Shown here one piece after another: positions 38,641 through 49,100 of a stretch of 64,000 nucleotides of DNA. A model generated the notes under the pieces. That model saw only the letters and a program-made list of their open reading frames with translations, searched no databases and had not been told where the DNA came from. Each line of letters opens with the position of its first letter. Position 1 is the first letter of the stretch. Position numbers and translations under genes: made by a program. Origin of the DNA: Schizochytrium sp. CCTCC M209059 (Eukaryota > Sar > Bigyra > Thraustochytrida > Thraustochytriidae); NCBI GenBank assembly GCA_000818945.1, contig KN805440.1, positions 30,935 through 94,934 of the forward strand. The letters run 5' to 3'.

Positions 38641-40196
38641 TCTGCTCGTCTTCTACACGGCTCCGGCTCTTGAGCACGCAGCGCACGCTCGATCAAGCCA
38701 AGCCTTGCCGAGCCGAGGCTTGCTCTGCAGCGTCCGTCCCGTGCTGCCTGCCTGTTTGTCTGCCTGCTTGCGCCTGCCGGCCGCCCCCCTTGGTAGGCAC
38801 TGGCGGATGGATGAATGGGCTTTGCAGGAGAGCGGAGCTCGCTGATCTCTTCTTCCTTCGGCCTGATTGCGCAATGGCTCTTGAACTTCCATGCCGAAGG
38901 TGTGATCATGCCGGGACCACACCGACCGGTGGCTTGCGCGCTTTTGTCTGTCAGCCAGACTGAGTGTGCACCCCGCTGCTTAGCAATGCTCAACCAAGCC
39001 TGGCCGATCCAGCGTTGCCTCTGTCGCCGAGTCGCAGCCACAACGGCATTCTATCTTGTTAGGCCTAGGCCTTCTTTCAAGTTTTACTCACAGTCAGCAG
39101 GGCCTATCAGTGAGAATCGATCATCCTAGTGATAGGCCTACGAACTACTTCTCCATGAACAAGGGCAACGAACTCCGTTCACGACTAAGCTAATCCCTCG
39201 TTTCAAGCGAGGGCGAATGAAACATCTCGAAAGTACAACGCATTGAAGCAGCGTTAGAGACGTCAACGAGGATGGGGTCTCTGCGCGTGACTGACATGAT
39301 AAAAAATCGATGAACTAGAGTATGCTCTCCAATCAAATGTTTATCCTCACTTACCAACTTCGATCGATCATCGTCTATGACCACGCCATTCAAAGCCCAA
39401 ACGAAGGTTCGAGCAAGCTCCTCTAAAAACAGGTTTTCTATTGGTGCTACGATTGCTCGATGCCTTGAGCGTCCCAAGCGACCCTCTTTGATGCATGCAA
39501 TAGATTCGCTTCTTTCTGGACACTACGTTCCCTTCCCCTCCCTCTCCAGTACCCCAGGGTAGCCTACTACTACTACTACTTCGATGAGGATCGCGAACAC
39601 CCCCCTCCCCCAAAGACCGGACCCTGGGACCGGCCGCCGAGCCTGCCTTCGCTGCGTTATTTGTCGCGTTGTTTGCGTCACGCAGCAACGGAGCAACGCA
39701 GCTAGCTGAAGCTAGGTGCGTGGTCATATCCACCATCCGAGTCGCTCCGGCCGAGCCCAAGTCCGTCGCTCGCTGCCAGCTGCTTGTGCAATCCGTCGTT
39801 CCCACTACACTGCCTTGCACTGCACTGCACTGCACTGCACTGCTCTGCTCTGCTCTGCGCTGCGTCACCTGCCTTGAACTGCATCGCTCTCGCTGTCGCA
39901 TCGCATCGCATCGCATCGCATTGCGCGCCGCATCCCACCCCATCGGAATCATGATGTACATACGTACGTATGTAGTATGTCCCCTCGTCTCATAAGCCAG
40001 GCGCATCAGTCCGATGTGGTCCGCTTGCGACGGACAAACGCGGCGGCGGCGTTGAGGGGCGCAACGAGCAGAGCATCCTGGGGACCGCGGCGCTGCAGTC
40101 GCCTCGACAGAACTCGATCGCCGGCCGCGCGAGAGATCGACCGTCGCGCGAAGGAAGGATCGAAGCGAGGCGGACGAGGCAGAGAACGGAAGCGTC
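38641..40196. other. divergent spacer, CRAL-TRIO (-) / thiolase-like (+)
   Basis: About 1.55 kb with no gene I can support. It contains a 12-base perfect palindrome aggcctaggcct at 39061, an imperfect hairpin at 39101-39138, a stem-like ccctcgtttcaagcgaggg at about 39192-39210, CACTG/CTCTG repeats at about 39815-39860 and CATCG repeats at 39898-39922. The minus-strand frame near 39190-39477 has no in-frame ATG at its start and no recognisable family. Confidence 0.5.
39101..39138. repeat. imperfect inverted repeat (hairpin)
   Basis: The left arm ggcctatcagt (39101-39111) and right arm agtgataggcc (39128-39138) pair at 10 of 11 positions around a 16-base loop. It lies 29 bases after a perfect 12-base palindrome. 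Function is unknown. Confidence 0.7.
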
Positions 40197-41864
40197 ATGC
40201 CGCGCGCAGTTCTTGTGGGCGTGGGCCGCCTGACCCAGCGCCGCCCGGAGAAGCTGGACGATGCCGACGACGCAGTGCGTCTGAGCGCCAAGGCCGCGCA
40301 ACTGGCGCTGCAGGACGCCGGCGTCGGCACGGACGACGTGGATGCCGTGTATTTTATTGACATGTTTGGCGAAGGCCGGGTCTTCCCGAGAAAAGGACCC
40401 ACGTACAATGACCCTGCCAAAGACGTGGCCAAGGAGCTCGGCCTGCACAAGGTCAAGCCCGAAAACCTCTTCAAGGGGCCGGTGGGCGGAAACACCCCAC
40501 AAGCTAGTGTCAACATGATTGCGGAACGCATCGCCAACGGCGAGGTCGAGTGCGCTCTCATTACAGGCGCCGAAGCCCTCGACACCTACACGCTCGGACG
40601 GAAAAAGAAGCTCCAGCCTCGCGCTGACGTCGAGCGCACCAACGAGGCGGAAAAGGTCATGCGCTGGGGCGACAATGAAGAAAAAGGACAGGTCTGGGGG
40701 GAAAAGCTCAAGATGAGCTCCTCGCAGGACGTCATCCATGGGATCGCGCAAATGCCACCCTCGTATGCACTCTTGGAGCAAGGACTGCGCCATAGCGATG
40801 GCGTCTCGGAGGAAGATCGTCGTATCAGCAACGCCAAACTCTTTTCGGGTTACAACAAGGTCGCCTCGGCATCAGAAAATAAGGACCAGAGCTGGTTTCC
40901 CGCTGCGCATTCTGTTGCGGAAATTGCTACTGCCTCCAACGACAATCGCATGGTCGCTTACCCATACCCAAAATACATGTGCGCCGTCATGGATGTGAAC
41001 CAGAGTGCTAGCGTGCTCATCATGTCTGAAGAGCGTGCGCGCGCGCTCGGCGTTCCTCAGGCCAAAATGGTCTATCTGCATGGCTGCGGAGACTGCCAAG
41101 ATGCCGCTATCCGCGTCCTCGAAAAGCCGTGCTTCGATCGCTGCTTTGGCATGAAGCTCGCGGGCGAGGCCGCACTCCGCTCAGCGGGCGTCTCCCTGCA
41201 GGACATCAAGTACTATGATGTATACTCTTGCTTTCCCGTCGCAGTTCGACTCGCCTGCCGTGAGATGGGCATTGACAAGGTCATCGATATCGAACGCGAG
41301 TCGCACCGACTCACAGTAACGGGCGGCCTCCCGTATCATGGCGGTCCTGGAAACAACTACGTTACCCACAGCATCGCCGCCATGGTTGAGACCCTTCGTG
41401 GTGACCCCGGCACATTTGGCCTTATCACCGCCAATGGTGGCGTCACGTCCAAGCATGCTGTCGGCGTCTACAGCACCTCTCCACCCCCAGAGGATCGCCC
41501 CTTTGAGCGCCCTGACCTTTCCGGCGCTCTCAAAGAGGTGCAAGCGCAATACCCGCCGCGTGTATGCGCTCGGAACCCCGGCGACTGCACGGGCATTGTG
41601 CGTACCTTTACCGCTAATTTTTCCAAACACGGAGATCTGCCCGACTCGGTAACCTGCGTTGGCGACATCACCTCGGGGCCTTGCAAAGGCGATCGCTTCG
41701 TCGCCATCTCCCACGAAGCCTCGGAAATGCGTCCTTTTATCGAGTCTCCTGACGCCTGTTTTGACATCGAGGTTGCGATAACCTCCAAAGGTGGCGCCTT
41801 GGGTCGCAAGGACTGGTATCAGTCTACGTTTCGTCGAACCAGCGGTCAACGAACAAAGCTTTAG
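40197..41864 (+). CDS. Thiolase-superfamily protein (acetyl-CoA acetyltransferase-like), nucleophile Cys absent
   Basis: A 555-residue thiolase-fold protein. It resembles the bacterial 'acetyl-CoA acetyltransferase' subgroup with a C-terminal OB-like extension more than classical thiolase I/II. Visible blocks: N-terminal VLVGVGRLTQRRPEK; GPVGGNTPQASVNMIAERI (about 94-112) followed by ALITGAEA, where the catalytic Cys of ordinary thiolases would sit but Gly/Asn is found; YYDVYSCFPVAV; the His motif GGLPYHGGPGNNY (His about 381); and ITANGGVTSKHAVGVYS in place of the CxGGG-type second cysteine loop. A normal thiolase cysteine reaction is therefore doubtful. It may bind CoA thioesters or use a different chemistry. 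No targeting sequence is clear. ATG 40197 is in a good context. The stop TAG is followed 164 bases later by the convergent IQ gene. Confidence 0.85.
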   Translation: MPRAVLVGVGRLTQRRPEKLDDADDAVRLSAKAAQLALQDAGVGTDDVDAVYFIDMFGEGRVFPRKGPTYNDPAKDVAKELGLHKVKPENLFKGPVGGNTPQASVNMIAERIANGEVECALITGAEALDTYTLGRKKKLQPRADVERTNEAEKVMRWGDNEEKGQVWGEKLKMSSSQDVIHGIAQMPPSYALLEQGLRHSDGVSEEDRRISNAKLFSGYNKVASASENKDQSWFPAAHSVAEIATASNDNRMVAYPYPKYMCAVMDVNQSASVLIMSEERARALGVPQAKMVYLHGCGDCQDAAIRVLEKPCFDRCFGMKLAGEAALRSAGVSLQDIKYYDVYSCFPVAVRLACREMGIDKVIDIERESHRLTVTGGLPYHGGPGNNYVTHSIAAMVETLRGDPGTFGLITANGGVTSKHAVGVYSTSPPPEDRPFERPDLSGALKEVQAQYPPRVCARNPGDCTGIVRTFTANFSKHGDLPDSVTCVGDITSGPCKGDRFVAISHEASEMRPFIESPDACFDIEVAITSKGGALGRKDWYQSTFRRTSGQRTKL

Positions 41865-42028
41865 GCGGCTTCGTCTATCCGAGAGAGAAGGATGTATTCT
41901 TTGGTTGGGTTACAGTCTACCTAGGGCCAAGGCAACGTGTACTTGTGGTTCGAGAAAAGAAAGTCCCCTAAATCTATTTACTCTTGTTATGGTTTTCTTT
42001 AGAGAGAGAGAGATTGAATATTCTCCCG

Positions 42029-45000
42029 TCATCGTTTCTGTTTTGCCGTCTTCGGCTTCCTTGGCCGAGCAGCTGAGGACGGCCGCACCATACTTGTCGA
42101 ACTACTGTGCGTGCGCGCGCGCCCGTGCACGTCAAACTCATCTTCTGCATCATTCGATAATTTGCTCAATTGTTGCTGCTGTATCTCAACTGCTTTGGGG
42201 ACCTTATCGCGTTGCAAATCGGCAAGAATCTCATACATGTCTGCCTCGAGAGTCTTCATGTCGATCCCCATCGATGCCTCGACCACCTCTTTGGTATAAA
42301 TATGCGCAGCGACAAGAAATCCGATGCGTCTGTCCGTAAGAGCACTATTCCCGAACCGTGAACAAAAGTAGCGAATTTCCTCGAGCGAGAACTCTTTCTC
42401 CGTAATCGTCTTGATGTCCTTGCGCTTGAGGAAGTAACCTCCAACGCGAAGTTCCGTTCGATTGTTTGGAATAGTGTCCGCCTTGCCCTGAATCGCTTGC
42501 GCCAAGCGCATTTCTTCGACACGATAAATCTGTTTGCGTTGTCGAGGCAGTCGTAATGTAGACAGTGCCCAGATTGGAGCGACTTCGCGAGCCGTGGCTG
42601 ATATTGAACTCGGAAGATGCGCTGGTTTGGGTCGGTGAGAGCTACGTCCCTGAGAAATGACCAATTGGTTACGCACCTGAACGTAATTGTCGTACTCGTT
42701 CATGCGCTCGCGATACTGCTCAGGGGACACAGACGCTGCTTCCATGGACATTTTCCCCCGCCGGCGTTCGCGCATTGCCTGGCGCTGTGCGGATTCGATG
42801 CGCTCCTCAAGCTCCAAGAATGAGGAGTGTCGCATTTCAGAAAGGTCTCGCGCTCGCTTGGCTGCCGTTTTCTCTCGCGTGGCTGCCTCTTTGGCCCACT
42901 CGAGCTGCATTTTAACGCGCAACGTCTCTCGTTCTTGCGCATCGGCTTGGCGCGCTGCGAGTGCTTCGCGTTGCCGTAGCTTCGCGACCCGTTGTCGCGG
43001 CGATTGATGTTGGCCTCTCCTTGGGGATGTATTCGGAGAAGACGCCGATTCCGGTCGTATTGCGGCCACTCGCGCCTTATAGGCGGCCGCTTTGCGCTCT
43101 CTTGAACGAGCCTGAACTTCGGCAGCGTCGCGCTTGCAGACTCGCTGCGGGACTTCTGGCGCGGGGCCAATGTTGGCCGGCGTGAGAATTGGAAGTGCTG
43201 TGCCCAGCGCTTTGGATAAAATCAAGAGCTCCTGCTCCATGCAAGGGCTACTAATTAGCTTTCGGATGGTTTCTTCTTCTGCGCCATTGGTTTTGTCTGC
43301 TGCTGCAGGGCGCATCATCTTTTGTAACACGTGAACCCTCCGGGCAGTCGATCCAATTTGCGTTGGGTGAGCTGGCGCGTGGGGTCGAAGACGCCCGACT
43401 TTGACCCGCGCCACTGGTACGATTGTGGCAGCGCCACGTGTTTGCGCTTCATCGACGGCACCCTCCTTTTCCTCCCCCTTGTCCTCTTCTTTTTCCTCGA
43501 TGGGGTCCGGAAAGAGAATCTGGCGACAATGAGCAAGTATCTCATCCCATGAAATCCAGTCGTGATTACATTCGCCTTGGCCCAATCGGGAAGCAACGAC
43601 GGCTCGCGCACTTGGAACGCTCTCCGAGCACATCACCAACGATCGTACCTGGAAACCTGGGCGAGGCGCTTCGATAAAGCCTGAAAGTGCTTTGGCGGTG
43701 CTGTAATCTTCTTGTCCAAGAGAACCCAACACAGCCCAACGGAGCGCAGGAAGAGCCGGCACTTGAGCGTCACCAACAAGCGCTTGGCATAAGTCGATTC
43801 GGCGCACAAACGAAGGGCCTCGAGTAGATTCTGAATTACCTGGGCGCGCGTTCGTTCCCCTGTGAGACGATAACGTACGCATGGTCTCTCGAATCAGCGA
43901 TAAGGCTTTTTCTCCGCCGAGCGCGATGATACGCGCCTCCACTGCGTGGGAAGTATAGGCGGTAGCAATAGGCCACCACATCACCGTCGAACCACCCTCT
44001 GCTGCATTGCGCAGATAGTCCTCGGTCAATAGATTGTCCAATGAGACATTGGCATTGTCTTCATCAGAGCGGTCAGGGGGGCTCCGGTCCCGTTTATCGA
44101 GATCTCGACCCCAATTTGGAAAGCGAGCAAGCTGGTTTCCGGCCACAAGAAAACCCGAAAGCGTTCGCGAGAGGGATCCTGCGTCAAGACGACGTCGGAG
44201 TACTGCGAGGAGTGAATAAAACGGAACGGATGGTACCAGGTCGTCAAAAAGCTTGTGCGTGGCGTCATGAAGAGCTGCTGCTTCGCTGAAAACATCTCGA
44301 AGTTCACCGAGGCAATTCCGCTCGAAACTCGCAAGCTGAGGTCTTGGACTTACCAACAGCGTGATGCCTACAACTCGGTGTGCAGGATCGAGATCGGTCA
44401 GACTGTATACTTTTGGATAAGTAAACGTTGAGCTTCGAAGCGCAGATGGTTTGTCCAATGTCTCAATGCTTTTATAAAACTGATGCGCCGTTGCGACAAC
44501 GCCATGTATAAAGCGTACCGTATCCTCGTACGTCGCTGTGGCATTGTGCGCTCGACACCAGTTCTGATACGTACTTTCAAGTTCCGAAGAGACGGCAATA
44601 AGTCGGACGCCATTCACGGTGAGTCCATTGAGACGACAGAGCATGCGTTGGTTTCCAAGATGCATGTGAGCAAACTCGCAGAAGAACCGAGTTGCGTAAA
44701 CACGCAATGCTTTCACCTGCGAGAACATATCTTGCTGCATCTCCACCAGCTGATCTGTACTGAGGACCTCGCCCAAAACGTCTTGCATTGTAATATCGCG
44801 AGCCAGAACTCTTAGTAGGCCCTCATAAGCTTCCACTCGGTAGCGCACATCCGTTCCGCTGATCGCAAAACCTCGCAAAAGGCTCCAGGTCCGCTGCACT
44901 CGCAAAGTCTTTTGCTCTTTGCATCGCGACACAAGCTTGATACGGACAGAACGCCCGCGTGCGATTTTTTGGATCTCGATCGCTGCCATGTTCCGCTTGT

Positions 45001-45592
45001 TACTTTTCTTGGCGGCTTCGTACTTGCGAAATGTCGTCTGAAAATGCACGAGAGCGCTCAAGAGATCCGAGGCCCCGCCTTCCTCGTTATCCTTTTCCTT
45101 TGCACGGTCTGCTTTGCGTGAAGATCGACCTCGTGTCATTTGGCGTCGTTTCTTCTGGACCACGCAGGTGCTTGCTCGACGGAGGAGGTTGACTTTTGGC
45201 GTTTGGTTAAGCTCCTCATCCCTGAGGTTTTGGTCGGAGGAAGCAAAACCGCCGCTCTTTTCTTTAATACTTTGCCGCAAGCTCCCAGATGCGTCGCCAC
45301 TTTGCTCTTCTTCTAGCTCGTTGCTGGAATATCGACGTGAGGACGCTTCGTTTGAATCATGCTCACGAGCGTCCTCATGCTCAGATTCCTCATCTCTGCT
45401 CGCATCGGCCTCGACCTCATCATCGGTCTCGACCCAGTAAGGAATGAGCTCGTCCTCCTCGTCTTGTCCGTCGTGCTCTACTCCATAGCCAAGCGTGGAT
45501 TCATCTCCATCTCGCTCGCGCTTGAGCAAGGCAAGTCGCCCTGCATACGACGCTGCGTAGGCTTCGAAAGTGCGGCGAGACTCAGGGTTCAT
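42029..45592 (-). CDS. Large IQ-motif protein of unknown function
   Basis: An 1187-residue protein with no enzyme domain. The N-terminal ~170 residues are acidic and Ser/Glu/Asp-rich, then basic. One clear IQ motif AAIEIQKIARGRSVRIKL lies near residue 195 and would bind calmodulin. A helical middle follows (RYRVEAYEGLLRVLARDITMQDV..., then FYSLLAVLRRRLDAGSLSRTLSG). A charged coiled coil runs over about 800-930 (RERKAAAYKARVAAIRP, then REKTAAKRARDLSEMRH). The C-terminal ~200 residues look globular and possibly conserved (ELRVGGYFLKRKDIKTITEKEF, RRIGFLVAAHIYTKEVVEASMG). It is head to head with another IQ-rich gene and may share its promoter, so a common cytoskeletal or flagellar role is a reasonable guess. 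ATG 45592 is the first in-frame ATG; about 17 codons upstream are open but lack one. Confidence 0.78.
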   Translation of the reverse strand: MNPESRRTFEAYAASYAGRLALLKRERDGDESTLGYGVEHDGQDEEDELIPYWVETDDEVEADASRDEESEHEDAREHDSNEASSRRYSSNELEEEQSGDASGSLRQSIKEKSGGFASSDQNLRDEELNQTPKVNLLRRASTCVVQKKRRQMTRGRSSRKADRAKEKDNEEGGASDLLSALVHFQTTFRKYEAAKKSNKRNMAAIEIQKIARGRSVRIKLVSRCKEQKTLRVQRTWSLLRGFAISGTDVRYRVEAYEGLLRVLARDITMQDVLGEVLSTDQLVEMQQDMFSQVKALRVYATRFFCEFAHMHLGNQRMLCRLNGLTVNGVRLIAVSSELESTYQNWCRAHNATATYEDTVRFIHGVVATAHQFYKSIETLDKPSALRSSTFTYPKVYSLTDLDPAHRVVGITLLVSPRPQLASFERNCLGELRDVFSEAAALHDATHKLFDDLVPSVPFYSLLAVLRRRLDAGSLSRTLSGFLVAGNQLARFPNWGRDLDKRDRSPPDRSDEDNANVSLDNLLTEDYLRNAAEGGSTVMWWPIATAYTSHAVEARIIALGGEKALSLIRETMRTLSSHRGTNARPGNSESTRGPSFVRRIDLCQALVGDAQVPALPALRWAVLGSLGQEDYSTAKALSGFIEAPRPGFQVRSLVMCSESVPSARAVVASRLGQGECNHDWISWDEILAHCRQILFPDPIEEKEEDKGEEKEGAVDEAQTRGAATIVPVARVKVGRLRPHAPAHPTQIGSTARRVHVLQKMMRPAAADKTNGAEEETIRKLISSPCMEQELLILSKALGTALPILTPANIGPAPEVPQRVCKRDAAEVQARSRERKAAAYKARVAAIRPESASSPNTSPRRGQHQSPRQRVAKLRQREALAARQADAQERETLRVKMQLEWAKEAATREKTAAKRARDLSEMRHSSFLELEERIESAQRQAMRERRRGKMSMEAASVSPEQYRERMNEYDNYVQVRNQLVISQGRSSHRPKPAHLPSSISATAREVAPIWALSTLRLPRQRKQIYRVEEMRLAQAIQGKADTIPNNRTELRVGGYFLKRKDIKTITEKEFSLEEIRYFCSRFGNSALTDRRIGFLVAAHIYTKEVVEASMGIDMKTLEADMYEILADLQRDKVPKAVEIQQQQLSKLSNDAEDEFDVHGRARTHSSSTSMVRPSSAARPRKPKTAKQKR

Positions 45593-46147
45593 CGCAAGCT
45601 CGCCCACGAGTGCGTCCAGCGCGGACGCATTCCTGAATCGCAATTTGCTTCCTTTCTCTCAGACAGCTTGACCACCTAATACCCTAGATTGAGCCGCGTG
45701 CCGGCGGTTGATAGCTTAGCTATACATACATACCGTGGAAGCCTTAGTAAACAGTGTGGCCGATGACAAGCTCCACCTACCTACCTACCTACCTACCTAC
45801 CCACGGTCGTATAGAGTCGAATTTGGATTTTCACAATATAAACCGCACGTGGCTAGCTGCCCTCGTGCTTTGAGTCGAGAGTGGTTCTGAAAACCCGGGG
45901 TGGCGGCCCGAGCCCTGCAGCCCGGCGGCTATCACGTGTCATAACGGACAAAGTTAAGAAAAACGGTGTGTACTCTTTTTTTTTTCTTTTCTCATTGTCT
46001 ATGAAGGACTCATGATGACGATGCAAAAAGTTCGTAGAGAGCTCATGTGCGAGCTTGGCGCGCTGGCGTGCAAGCGCTCACGTAGCGCGCTAGCTTGCGA
46101 GCGCTCACGACGCCCGTAATTGAAGCGCCCGGGGCTCGCTCGAAGAC
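45593..46147. promoter_or_regulatory. putative bidirectional promoter between two IQ-motif genes
   Basis: A 555-base divergent region. It carries a (CTAC)n run at about 45775-45800, an AT-rich patch (cacaatataaacc) near 45832 that could act as a TATA-like element for either gene, a T-rich tract near 45967-45985 and GCGCTCACG repeats near 46070-46110. Regulatory function is inferred from orientation. Confidence 0.45.
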
Positions 46148-49100
46148 ATGCAACAACAACAAAAATCAACGTCGCCACAAAGACTCGAAGGTCGAGTGCT
46201 CCGTTCGTTCGAGCATGGCACAAGGCGAAAGCGAAATGTTCCGCGCATCGCTGCGGCAGAGGCCAACGAGGAGGGTAAAGACGATGCTCAAGGTGCTCTC
46301 GACCGCGAAGCATTGACATCGCCCCCTTCGCCCCCGAGCATTCTTGAAGAAGAGAACGACTCGAGCATATTGCAGCTTGGCGTGTCTAAAAAGCGTCCAC
46401 GTACTGTGCGCAGAGAGCTTCCAGGTCTCGAAGAAGTACTGCAGGATTTGGAAAGCGATCCTTGGTTTGCGCTGCAACAGCACGAGCAACAACAACAGCT
46501 AAAACAAAATCACAATGTTGTACAGGAGCAGCCAGAGGAGGCGGAGGCACGAAACCAAAACGTGCAAAGCGATCCTCAAACAAATATTTATAGCCAAGAA
46601 AGCAACCAGATCGAAGACGGCGCACCGGAGGCAGTTATGTCCAAGCTACGTAGTCTCGCACCGCAAATCATGCAGAGACGTTCTAAGGTAGGCGATGACA
46701 CAGAAAGCGTCCAACGCCGTTGGGTTAAGAAAGCAGCTCCTCTGGAACTGCCAACAATGACGATGATCACGCCTCGAACACGAAAGAAAATCGAGAGATT
46801 ACCACGGCCCGGACCTGCAGAGTTGGCACGACTTGCAGAGATCGACGAAACGTTTCTGAGCATGGATCAAGAGCGTGAGATCGGACATGCAGCAGACGAG
46901 AAACAAACCTTGTATTCAAAGCTATGGATCGTGGCAAGGAAACGAGCCTATGATCTCCACATGCTGCCTCCGGTACCTCTGCGTGATCGTGTAAAAGTCA
47001 CGAGTCAACCTCTTGGTAAAAAGCGTAAACTAGCGAAAGTGCGCGAATGCAAAATACCCGAGACACCGAAAATGCGGCGCTCGCCTCGCAGAGATCAAGA
47101 TCAAGCTGTCGGAGACTTGCAAGACCGAGAAAACGAACTTGCAGGACCTCGTGTCTCAATGCTTCGAGATCGCCTGCAGCGCGCCGATGCAGCCACAGAA
47201 GCAGCAAGAGGCCGTATCGGGGAGCTATTGCAGGAAACCCGGCGCATTGTTCCTGCCACGGCATTATTCGAGCACCGCCTTAAAAACTTGCTGTCGGCGG
47301 CTTCGCAAAAGAACCAGAACAAGTTGCAGCGAATGCTCACTCGCCTCGTTCGCAAATACCAGCGTGCTCAGATCCTTCCGTGCTGGAACAAGTGGCGTGG
47401 GGTCATCGACTTTCTCCGCCTCGAGGCGCAAAACGCTGCGGCACGGCGTATTCAGTCGCTTTTTACGAAAACAAGCTGCAGACATGAGCTCGAAGAGCGT
47501 GCACGTCAACAAATTCGACAGCGAGAGCGCCACGAAGTTCAATTGGCGCATCGAATTGAGCTCCGTCGGCGGGGCCCTGAACCCTTGCAGCGAGCATTTC
47601 GAAAGTATTGCGCGCGACGTGAGCTGGCGTATCTGCGACGCCGGCGCGAGGCCGTTGTTTGCGTGCAGTGCGCTTGGCGCGCTCGGAATTGCAGGATTGT
47701 GCTCGCTGCCCTCCAAGCAGCAAAGCTTCACCGCAACCAGAGCGCAACACACATCCAGCGCGTTTTTCGTGGTCATTGTGCACGCGTTCGAGCAGGCCTC
47801 CTGCGCAAAATCGAGGCCGTGTCGGCCAAAGAACGCGCTCGTCTGGCCGCGCAAGCCGCAATTGAAGCACGGCTTATGCGCATCGGCGCTGCTGCACTCA
47901 TGCAAGGCTGGTGGCGCAGTCTTCAGCGACGCTGGCTCACACGCGCGATGGTCATGGTTATGAAGAGACGCGCGGCAATCCGAATTCAAAGCTTTTGGCG
48001 GTCAGTGTGGGCTGTACTTGAGCTTAAAAGAGCCATCGCGAGAAAGCGCGATCAAGACGCTCGCGAAAGCGCAGCGGCAACCATGCTGCAAAAGAGATTT
48101 CGCATCAGACGCGCTCAGGCGCTTGTGGAGCGCATCAAGGTAGAGGCGGCCGAGGCAAAGGCTCAGCGGGACGCAAGTCGCATCGAGAATATGCAAGACC
48201 GAACCATGAACATTTTTGGGCGGACGCTCAATGTTACCAAGAACCGCCGCGCCTTGCACGAATTGCGGAGCAAGATCGACCCATTCACGGCGTCACGACA
48301 AGAACGAGCCGCGACACGGATTCAGCGCGTCTGGAGAGGCTACCGTGCTCGTCGCCGCGTGAAGCGCCGACGTGCAGCAGAAAACCAAGTGCTTTCCAAG
48401 TTACGTCGCGACAAAGTACGTGCCGCAGCTTTGCAAATGCAAAAGCGCTGGCGAGGCATTCGCGAGCGCCGTCGACTTGAGATGGAGCGTCAGAACCGCG
48501 CGGCTTCCTTGATACAGGCAAAGTACCGTGCTCGCATTGCCAAACGGAATTTCTTGCTCATTCTCGAGCGCCATAAGGCTGCCAGCAGGGTGCAAAAACG
48601 CTGGAGAGGACGTCTAGCGCGAAAAATGATGGTCCTTTTTCGTGAAGAAATGCGAGTGCAGAATGCAGCTGCGAGGGTATGCCAGCGCGCGGTGCAACGT
48701 TATTTGTTTCGAAAGGGCTATCGAGATCGTCTCGAAAACGAACGCACCTGGTTCGAACTCCGTCAACAAGGTGCGATTGAAACGATCTTGGCCAAGCGCG
48801 CCGAGGGATACCGTATGCTTCTTCATTCGGGCTTTCTCAATAGCGCCAAGGGTGGGGGCGAGCTGCGAGCGCTTTTTTGTGAGCTTTCAGAGCCGCTGGC
48901 ACAGCTCTCTGGGGACAAGTTTGTCAAGATGGTCCTCGCTTGTCCCGGCCTGGCCCATCTCAAGCGCAAGACGCTTGACATCATTTTTGCCAAAGCTAAA
49001 AAACCTGATAGTAAGCTGCTCGGTTATCCCGAGTTCCGTGAGTCTCTCATTGGCCTGGGAATGCATCTCTACGTCGCAGAGGGCGTCGACGCCAAAATTA

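Noticed and set aside
39192..39210. Stem-loop ccctcgtttcaagcgaggg considered as a histone-type or terminator element
   Set aside because: No histone gene is nearby, and such stems arise easily in GC-rich sequence.
39190..40585. Minus-strand frames in the CRAL-TRIO/thiolase spacer
   Set aside because: The first lacks an in-frame ATG at its start. The second overlaps the thiolase-like gene antisense. Neither resembles a family.
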